Shown one piece after another: positions 6,837 through 11,027 of a DNA stretch of 11,027 nucleotides. Within the stretch, counting starts at the first letter, position 1. The number at the start of each line of letters is the position of its first letter. The notes under the pieces were generated by a model, which did no database searches, was not told the DNA's origin, and was given only the letters and a program-made list of their open reading frames with translations. Origin of the DNA: Burkholderiales bacterium (GTDB taxonomy: Bacteria; Pseudomonadota; Gammaproteobacteria; Burkholderiales; Casimicrobiaceae); the NCBI GenBank assembly GCA_031277445.1, contig JAITMH010000110.1, positions 1 through 11,027 of the forward strand, in the 5' to 3' direction. A program made the translations under genes and the position numbers.

Positions 6837-7984
6837 ACCGCCGCCCGTCGTTATTCGCCTTTTCCGCTGCGCGTTGTTGGGGGGTTGTTCTCAAGGAATT
6901 CCTGCAACTGAAACGTGATCGTGTGACTTTTGCGATGATTGTCGGTATGCCGGTGATGATGCTGATTTTGTTCGGTTACGCGATCAATATGGATCCGAAG
7001 CATTTGAAAACCATGTTGATTGATGCCGACCGCAGCGAATTCTCGCGCAGTTTCATCATGGCGATGCACAACACGGCGTACTTCGATTTTGTTGGCGAGT
7101 TGCGCAATGAAGCGGAAGGCGAGGCGGCGTTGGCGCGTGGTGATGCGCAGTTTGTCGTCAACATTCCAAGCGATTTTTCCCGACGGCTGGTGCGGGGTGA
7201 ACGACCGGTGGTGTTGATTGTTGCTGACGCCACCGACCCGGCGGCAGCGAGCAACGCGATTGGCGCAGTGACCCGGCTGGCTGAAAGCGTGGCCTGGAAG
7301 GATCTCGGTGGGGCGTTGACAAGATTGAGCGGGTCGGCGCCGCTGTTCGATGTGCAAGTACACCGTCGCTACAATCCGGAAGGGATCACGCAATACAACA
7401 TCGTTCCCGGATTGATGGGAATCATTTTAACGATGACGATGGTGATGATGACCGGGCTGGCGATGACCCGCGAACGTGAGCGGGGCACGATGGAAAATCT
7501 GCTGGCAACACCGGTGCGACCGCTGGAAGTGTTAACCGGAAAGATCGTACCGTATATTTTTATCGGGCTGATACAGGCGACCATTATTTTGGTGGCGGCG
7601 ATTACACTTTTCAATGTGCCGTTTGTCGGCAGCGTTGTCGAACTTTATGCGGTGCTTCTGGTTTATATTGCGGCAGCGTTGACGGTTGGAATCACCATTT
7701 CTTCATTGGCGCGTAACCAGTTGCAGGGCGTGCAAATGACTTTCTTTTTCTTTCTGCCCAATGTGTTGATGTCGGGTTTCGTGTTTCCGTTTTACGGCAT
7801 GCCGTATTGGGCGCAGGTTATTGCTCATGCGCTGCCGATGACGTATTTTAACCGGTTGGTGCGCGGCATCATGTTGAAAGGCAACGACTGGCTGGATTTG
7901 TGGCCTAATTTGTGGCCGTTGATGCTGTTCACAATGATCTTGATGGGCATCGCGCTGAAGTTTTATCGGCGCACGCTGGATTGA
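6833..7984 (+). CDS. ABC-2 type permease (YbhS/YbhR-like)
   Basis: Inner-membrane channel of the exporter, 383 residues (YbhS is about 377). It has an N-terminal amphipathic stretch (KEFLQLKRDRVTF, 21-33), TM1 at about 34-52, then a large periplasmic domain (about 55-185) likely to contact the adaptor. Five more membrane segments follow (about 187-211, 238-262, 268-292, 298-320, 357-377). The cytoplasmic motif RERERGTMENLLATPVRPLE (213-232) is the ABC-2 coupling region. TQYNIVPGLMGIILTMTMVM is characteristic of the YbhS/R group. The start overlaps the ATPase stop as ATGA, with AGGGGAAG just upstream, indicating translational coupling. Only one permease is present, so a homodimer is inferred, where E. 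coli pairs YbhS with YbhR. The next gene starts 12 bases downstream. Confidence 0.95.
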   Translation: MNRRPSLFAFSAARCWGVVLKEFLQLKRDRVTFAMIVGMPVMMLILFGYAINMDPKHLKTMLIDADRSEFSRSFIMAMHNTAYFDFVGELRNEAEGEAALARGDAQFVVNIPSDFSRRLVRGERPVVLIVADATDPAAASNAIGAVTRLAESVAWKDLGGALTRLSGSAPLFDVQVHRRYNPEGITQYNIVPGLMGIILTMTMVMMTGLAMTRERERGTMENLLATPVRPLEVLTGKIVPYIFIGLIQATIILVAAITLFNVPFVGSVVELYAVLLVYIAAALTVGITISSLARNQLQGVQMTFFFFLPNVLMSGFVFPFYGMPYWAQVIAHALPMTYFNRLVRGIMLKGNDWLDLWPNLWPLMLFTMILMGIALKFYRRTLD

Positions 7985-7987
7985 GGA
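7983..7987 (+). promoter_or_regulatory. Ribosome binding site of the OMF reading frame
   Basis: GAGGA overlaps the permease stop codon and lies 9 bases before ATG 7997. It is the only good ribosome site for this reading frame; neither GTG 8141 nor GTG 8186 has one at correct spacing. Confidence 0.6.
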
Positions 7988-7996
7988 AAAACGTTT

Positions 7997-9745
7997 ATGT
8001 TGCGAAAACTTCAATGGAAATGGAAGCACGGGTTTTTTGAGGCGCTTTTAATTTTCAACTGGACGGCAAAGCGAAGCCATCCAGAAAGTTCTCACGCGAA
8101 GACGCGAAGGCGCGAAGAAAAAGCCCCCTTTTCAAAGGGGGTGGACGCCGAAGGCGGACGGGGGTTTGTTTCTCTTTGCGCCTTCGTGTTTTCGTGTGAG
8201 ATATTCAGTCGCATAACTAACACATATTTCAAACGCTCCCTTTTTGTTTGCGCCGCTGCGTTGCTTTGCGGCTGCGCGGTCAGCCCCGATTTCAAATCTC
8301 CGGAAGCGCCGACGGCAACGCGCTATACGGAAACACCGATGCCGGAGCAAACCGCAGACGCTCCGACGCTTGCTCACGGTGGCGCAGCGCAGCGTTTCCT
8401 CATCGGCGAAACGGAAGCCGTGTTGCACGGCAATCCCTGGTGGGCGCTTTTTCAAAATGCGGCGCTTGATCAATTGATCGAACAGGCGCTGGCGAATAAT
8501 CCGACGCTGGCGGAAGCCGAAGCGCGTCTCCGGCAGGCGCAGGAAGAATATCTGGCGCGTGCCGGCGCGTCTCGCTATCCTTCTGTCGATGTCGGCGCAT
8601 CGGCTACGCGACAGCAAGTCGATCTCGTCACGATGGGGATGCCGACGATGCCCAGTCCGCCGCCGTTTACGCTTTACAACACATCGGTCAATGTTTCTTA
8701 CACCTTCGATTGGTTCGGCGCTCATGCGCGGGCGTTGGAAGGGTTACAGGCGGCGACGGAAATCAAGTCATGGCAACTGGAAGCGGCACGGCTGACGCTG
8801 GCGGCCAATATCGCCGCAGCCGTTGTACGCGAAGCATCGTTGCGCGAACAGATCAGCATCTTGAATACGATGATTGAAGTGCTGCAAAAACAACTGACGA
8901 TTCTCGAAGCCCGACGTGCATTGGGCGGTGTGTCCGATGCCGACCTGCAACAATTGAAAAGCGTGTTGGCCGATCATCAGTCGCGTTTGCCGCCGTTGCA
9001 TCAGTTGCTGTATAGCCTGCGCCACCAACTGGCCTTGTATTTTGGGCAGACAGCGGGCGAGGCGACGTTGCCGCAGTTTCGCCTTGTTGATTTACAACTG
9101 CCGGAACCATTACCATTGACGGTTCCTTCCGAATGGGTGCGCCAACGTCCCGATATTCGCGCTGCCGAAGCGATGCTGCATCAGGCAAGCGCCAACGTTG
9201 GTGTCGCAACGGCAAACCTGTATCCGCGCCTTACGTTAAGCGGCGGCTTCGGCTCTGCGGCGTTGAGTGGAGAAAAATTGTTTGCAGAGGGCTTCAACCT
9301 CTGGAATCTGGGGGTGGGAGTGACGCAACCGCTGTTTCGTGGCGGGGAATTGCAGGCGCAAAAACGCGCTGCTGAGGCGGCGTTTGATGCGGCAGCCGCC
9401 GGTTACAGACAAACCGTGTTGCAGGGATTTCAGAATGTCGCTGATGCGTTACGGGCGCTGGAAACCGATGCGCTGACTTTGAAAGCGCGTAGCGCGGCGG
9501 CTGATGAAACGCTGGCGACGTACCGGCTGATGGATGCGCGTTACCAATTAGGCGGTGTCGATCAATGGATGGTGCTTGATGCCGAGCGGCGTTATCTGGA
9601 AGCGTTGCTGGCGCGGGTTCAGTCGATAGCGGATCGTTATGCGGGCACCGTGGCGTTGTTTCAGGCGATGGGGGTCAGGGGGCAGGAATCAGGTATCAGA
9701 GGTCAGGTATCAGAGCCGGTCGGTGGAATAAAAATCAAAAATTAA
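7997..9745 (+). CDS. Outer-membrane efflux lipoprotein (NodT/OprM-type) with repeat-derived ends
   Basis: Trimeric outer-membrane channel subunit, 582 codons from ATG 7997. The family-like part begins only at about residue 78: KRSLFVCAAALLCGC with lipobox LCGC (lipidated C93), then PWWALFQNAALDQLIEQAL and two OEP repeats. Other hallmarks are FDWFGAHARALEG, the RQRPDIRAAE block, ANLYPRLTLSGGFG, VTQPLFRGGEL, and a C-terminal LMDARYQLGGVDQWMVLDAE. Residues about 21-71 are encoded by dispersed repeats (8059-8201) and resemble no protein domain. An in-frame GTG at 8186 would give 519 residues with C30 as lipid site, closer to family length, but it lacks a ribosome site, whereas ATG 7997 has one. 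The tail after FQAMG (about the last 24 residues) is also repeat-encoded. So the core is intact, but real expression and signal processing are uncertain. Confidence 0.85.
   Translation: MLRKLQWKWKHGFFEALLIFNWTAKRSHPESSHAKTRRREEKAPFSKGVDAEGGRGFVSLCAFVFSCEIFSRITNTYFKRSLFVCAAALLCGCAVSPDFKSPEAPTATRYTETPMPEQTADAPTLAHGGAAQRFLIGETEAVLHGNPWWALFQNAALDQLIEQALANNPTLAEAEARLRQAQEEYLARAGASRYPSVDVGASATRQQVDLVTMGMPTMPSPPPFTLYNTSVNVSYTFDWFGAHARALEGLQAATEIKSWQLEAARLTLAANIAAAVVREASLREQISILNTMIEVLQKQLTILEARRALGGVSDADLQQLKSVLADHQSRLPPLHQLLYSLRHQLALYFGQTAGEATLPQFRLVDLQLPEPLPLTVPSEWVRQRPDIRAAEAMLHQASANVGVATANLYPRLTLSGGFGSAALSGEKLFAEGFNLWNLGVGVTQPLFRGGELQAQKRAAEAAFDAAAAGYRQTVLQGFQNVADALRALETDALTLKARSAAADETLATYRLMDARYQLGGVDQWMVLDAERRYLEALLARVQSIADRYAGTVALFQAMGVRGQESGIRGQVSEPVGGIKIKN
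8059..8084. repeat. Short palindromic repeat inside the OMF 5' end
   Basis: CTGGACGGC (8059-8067) and GCCATCCAG (8076-8084) form a 9-base inverted repeat with one C/A mismatch around AAAGCGAA. It lies in frame between ATG 7997 and the lipoprotein signal of the OMF. It resembles scattered 'TGGATGGCTTCGCTT' intergenic repeats that I recall from proteobacteria. Confidence 0.6.
8090..8201. repeat. 112-bp inverted-repeat element within the OMF reading frame
   Basis: The 28-base left arm (8090-8117, beginning TCTCACGCGAAG) matches the reverse complement of 8174-8201 at 24 of 28 positions. All four differences put a G in the left arm opposite a T in the right arm. The sense RNA can therefore form an uninterrupted 28-bp stem with four G-U pairs. 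The inner 56 bases hold the palindrome at 8124-8141 and a small CGCC-GAA-GGCG hairpin (8146-8156). GGGGGTTT (8160-8167) could alternatively pair with the left part of that palindrome. The element is built from the CGCGAAG-unit repeat family plus a CCCCCTTT repeat, with no coding capacity of its own. Confidence 0.75.
8124..8141. repeat. CCCCCTTT palindrome nested in the inverted-repeat element
   Basis: CCCCCTTT-TC-AAAGGGGG is a perfect 8-bp-arm palindrome. Together with the following GGACGCCGAAGGCGGA it resembles a known kind of scattered intergenic repeat (the 'CCCCCTTTTTAAAGGGGG' type), from memory. Confidence 0.6.
9671..9713 (+). repeat. CAG-type repeat array forming the 3' end of the OMF gene
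   Basis: A run of GTCAGG, CAGGAATCAG, GTATCAG, AGGTCAG and GTATCAG units, read in frame, yields the protein tail VRGQESGIRGQVSE. OMF proteins normally end near ALFQAMG. ATCAGAGGTCAG (9695-9706) is identical to 4713-4724, and CAGGAATCAG (9683-9692) recurs inverted at 9939-9948. Confidence 0.7.
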
Positions 9746-9801
9746 CCGCAAAGATTGCAAAGAAAAAACAGATTACGCGGACAATGCGGAGTGGCGTTAC
9801 C

Positions 9802-9841
9802 ATTCTGTGCGAAGTCGCAGAATCAAGAACGTCTTCTCTTT
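9802..9841 (+). terminator. Candidate terminator hairpin of the export operon
   Basis: ATTCTGTG (9802-9809) pairs with CGCAGAAT (9816-9823), an 8-bp stem with one G-U pair and a 6-base loop. It is followed after a few bases by the T-rich TCTTCTCTTTT. The stem is modest and the T-run is displaced, so termination is plausible but not strong. Confidence 0.4.
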
Positions 9842-9844
9842 TCG

Positions 9845-9872
9845 CTCCGCGTTCTCCGCAACTCCGCGTGAG
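9845..9872 (-). repeat. GCGGAG-type dispersed repeat, right copy (inverted)
   Basis: The reverse complement begins CTCACGCGGAGTTGCGGAGA and matches 4735-4762 at 25 of 28 positions. It also forms part of the right arm of the local inverted-repeat element. Confidence 0.7.
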
Positions 9873-9894
9873 TTATTCTTTGCGTTTTTTGCGA

Positions 9895-10893
9895 TTAAAT
9901 CTTTTCTGGATTCCCGCTTTCGCGGGAATGACGGAGTTCTGATTCCTGATCTTTCGGCAACGTTTCCTGCACGAAAAACAGTGGCCGTCTTTTGACTTCC
10001 TCGTAAATACGGGCGAGGTATTCGCCGATCACGCCCAGCGCCAGCATGATCACGCTACCGGTAATCAGCAACAGCAAAATCACCGTGGTAAATCCGTCGA
10101 TGGCGTTTCCGCTCAGTTTGTTGTACAGGGTTTGAGCGCCCAGCAGCAGCGCAGCGATGGTGAAAACAATACCCAGCGATGTGATCAGGTGCAGCGGAAT
10201 TGAACTGAAAGAAGTGATCGAAGTGAGCGCGAGCCGGGTCAAACGGCGGAAAGACCATTGCGTTTCTCCGTGTTGGCGCTCGTCCGGCGTGAAGGGCAGG
10301 GTTGCCGTTTTGTAGCCCGACCAGGCGATCATGCCGCGAAAGAAAAGGTTGCGTTCCGGCAGCGCCAGATAAGCATCAACAACTCGGCGGTTCAGCAGTT
10401 TGAAATCGGAAGCTTCGCGCAAATCGACGCCGGTCAGTTTTGAATTGAGCGTGAAAAAGAGGCGGCGCAGGATGTTTGTGCCTTGCGGTTGCTTGATGCC
10501 TTCCACGACATCGAAGTCTCCCGTTTCCCAGAGGCGCAGCATTTCCGGGAGTAGCGAAGGTGGGTGTTGCAGATCGGCGTCCATCACGATCACCGCACGT
10601 CCCCGAGCCATTTGCAAGCCGGCGCGCATCGCAGCCTCCTTGCCGAAGCGGCGGGTCAGTCGCGCAGCACGGATGAAAGGATAGTCATTGCAGGCTTGCG
10701 TAATGACTTCCCAACTGCCGTCGGTGGAACCGTCGTCAATCAACACCAGTTCAAATGAAACACCATGGCGCGTCAGGATGTCGGCGACCGTATCAATCGC
10801 ATGCCGCAACCCTTTCGCCTCGCAATGGGCGGGGATGACGATAGAGCACATTGGGCAAGCAGGAGAGGTGGAAAAAGCGGCGACGGCAGACAT
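9895..10893 (-). CDS. GtrB/ArnC-type polyprenyl-phosphate glycosyltransferase (GT2)
   Basis: Predicted to transfer a sugar from a nucleotide donor to undecaprenyl phosphate on the cytoplasmic face of the inner membrane, supplying lipid-linked sugar for O-antigen or other surface-glycan modification. From ATG 10893 it has 332 residues (family about 305-330). The GT-A domain shows CSIVIPAHCEAKG (16-28), LIDDGSTDGS (51-60), GKEAAMRAGL (84-93) and the metal-binding DADLQHPP (105-112). It then has the acceptor-side block ERQHGETQWSFRRLTRLAL (205-223). Two membrane helices follow (about 233-253 and 268-290), then the conserved GEYLARIYEEVKRRP. The last about 18 residues (DQESELRHSRESGNPEKI) come from dispersed repeats. 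An upstream ATG (10980) would add 29 residues, but it overlaps the divergent gene's start and lies upstream of the likely -10 box. It converges on the export operon. The sugar is unknown. Confidence 0.92.
   Translation of the reverse strand: MSAVAAFSTSPACPMCSIVIPAHCEAKGLRHAIDTVADILTRHGVSFELVLIDDGSTDGSWEVITQACNDYPFIRAARLTRRFGKEAAMRAGLQMARGRAVIVMDADLQHPPSLLPEMLRLWETGDFDVVEGIKQPQGTNILRRLFFTLNSKLTGVDLREASDFKLLNRRVVDAYLALPERNLFFRGMIAWSGYKTATLPFTPDERQHGETQWSFRRLTRLALTSITSFSSIPLHLITSLGIVFTIAALLLGAQTLYNKLSGNAIDGFTTVILLLLITGSVIMLALGVIGEYLARIYEEVKRRPLFFVQETLPKDQESELRHSRESGNPEKI
9910..9929. repeat. dRS3-like 20-bp palindrome
   Basis: ATTCCC (9910-9915), eight bases GCTTTCGC, GGGAAT (9924-9929) exactly fit the ATTCCC-N8-GGGAAT pattern of neisserial dRS3 repeats. 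In Neisseria these are insertion targets for filamentous phage. Here the palindrome lies inside the 3' end of the glycosyltransferase gene and encodes its HSRESGNP tail. Repeats of this kind are, from memory, common in many proteobacterial genomes. Confidence 0.75.
9939..9951 (-). repeat. Inverted copy of the CAG-type repeat
   Basis: The minus strand reads GATCAGGAATCAG. Its CAGGAATCAG is identical to 9683-9692 on the plus strand. It encodes DQES of the glycosyltransferase tail. Confidence 0.6.
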
Positions 10894-10923
10894 GATCGGC
10901 GTATTATGGAAGAATAGACGGTC

Positions 10924-10929
10924 ATTATA
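10924..10929 (-). promoter_or_regulatory. -10 box of the glycosyltransferase promoter
   Basis: A perfect TATAAT on the minus strand; no good -35 is visible (GGGTAA at the 17-base position). The predicted transcript would start about 24 bases before ATG 10893, which excludes the upstream ATG at 10980. Confidence 0.45.
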
Positions 10930-10931
10930 AA
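10926..10931 (+). promoter_or_regulatory. Possible -10 box for the right-hand gene
   Basis: TATAAA on the plus strand, with a poor TTATGG (10904-10909) 16 bases upstream. It overlaps the divergent TATAAT, so the two genes may share a back-to-back promoter. The leader would be about 40 bases. Confidence 0.25.
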
Positions 10932-10978
10932 GCACCAGAAAACACTTTACCCGATTAACCCTCTCATTGACGCGAACC

Positions 10979-11027
10979 ATGCAACAACCTGTCGATCTTT
11001 TGATTTATCCGCGCTGGCTGGTGCCGG
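10979..11027 (+). CDS. Start of a probable TRZ/ATZ-family amidohydrolase (cut by window edge)
   Basis: Only 16 codons are visible: MQQPVDLLIYPRWLVP. This resembles the N-terminal strand of betaproteobacterial TRZ/ATZ-type hydrolases, including MtaD-like 5'-methylthioadenosine/S-adenosylhomocysteine deaminases, which open with QPVDLLI..RWIVPVEP. No metal-binding motif falls inside the window, so the call rests on this short match alone. There is no clear ribosome site before ATG 10979. It diverges from the glycosyltransferase. Confidence 0.45.
   Translation, partial: MQQPVDLLIYPRWLVP

Larger units (their letters stand above)
9741..9900. repeat. Imperfect inverted-repeat element between convergent genes
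   Basis: Left arm (about 9741-9791: TTAACCGCAAAG, GCAAAGAA, TTACGCGGA, TGCGGAG) is mirrored by the right arm (about 9845-9900), whose reverse complement reads TTTAATCGCAAA, CGCAAAGAA, CTCACGCGGAG, TGCGGAG. Arms are interrupted but keep the same block order. The OMF stop (9743-9745) and the glycosyltransferase stop (9895-9897) fall in opposite arms, both within the TTAA/TTTAA end block. Confidence 0.65.

Noticed and set aside
8092..8295. Minus-strand 67-codon frame over the inverted-repeat element
   Set aside because: It is entirely made of the repeat and the opposite strand of the OMF signal region, with no ribosome site or recognisable protein.
4705..9951. The exporter operon as a composite transposon
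   Set aside because: No transposase or integrase is present, the flanking repeats are short and of several families, and no target-site duplication is evident. Repeat-mediated rearrangement remains possible.
10894..10980. ATG 10980 as start of the glycosyltransferase
   Set aside because: It overlaps the divergent gene's ATG and lies upstream of the TATAAT at 10924-10929. The added residues are not part of the GT2 domain. It does have a modest CAGG ribosome site, so it is not fully excluded.

Overview
The window looks like a chromosomal segment from a Gram-negative betaproteobacterium. Three things suggest this: the gene order ompA / gyrA / serC, the FAKETLP-type GyrA N-terminus, and an OmpA whose N-terminal region carries a CWRTGYWTPA...CDPD cysteine-pair block like those of Burkholderia and Bordetella OmpA proteins. 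The order or genus cannot be fixed from the sequence alone.

Layout. Positions 1-554 (minus) hold the 5' part of an OmpA-family outer-membrane/peptidoglycan-binding protein that runs off the left edge. It diverges from gyrA (909-3470, plus) across a 354-base intergenic region. gyrA ends at a strong hairpin terminator, followed by serC (3625-4707). Next comes a junction full of short dispersed repeats (4705-4797), a promoter with a perfect TATAAT box and an overlapping dyad, and a tightly packed four-gene export operon. The operon encodes a lipoprotein membrane-fusion protein (4898-5860), an ABC ATPase (5871-6836), an ABC-2 permease overlapping it by 4 bases (6833-7984), and a TolC/NodT-type outer-membrane lipoprotein (7997-9745). 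Together they would form a YbhGFSR-like tripartite ABC exporter spanning both membranes. A second repeat-rich junction (about 9671-9950) separates this operon from a convergent GtrB/ArnC-type polyprenyl-phosphate glycosyltransferase (9895-10893, minus). At the right edge the first 16 codons of a probable TRZ/ATZ-type amidohydrolase begin on the plus strand (10979 onward), diverging from the glycosyltransferase.

Most striking features. The core genes are ordinary. The unusual signal is the cluster of short dispersed repeat families at every edge of the export operon, which reach into the coding sequences. The OMF gene reads in frame through a 112-base inverted-repeat element before its real lipoprotein signal. 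In the sense RNA that element can form a 28-bp stem, because all four arm mismatches are G-U wobbles. The last codons of the OMF and of the convergent glycosyltransferase are both made of repeat sequence. Copies of the same repeats also lie between serC and the operon, which suggests repeat-mediated assembly of this locus where many betaproteobacteria have pheA after serC. I found no complete mobile element, tRNA, rRNA or CRISPR array, and I see no clearly new enzymatic system.
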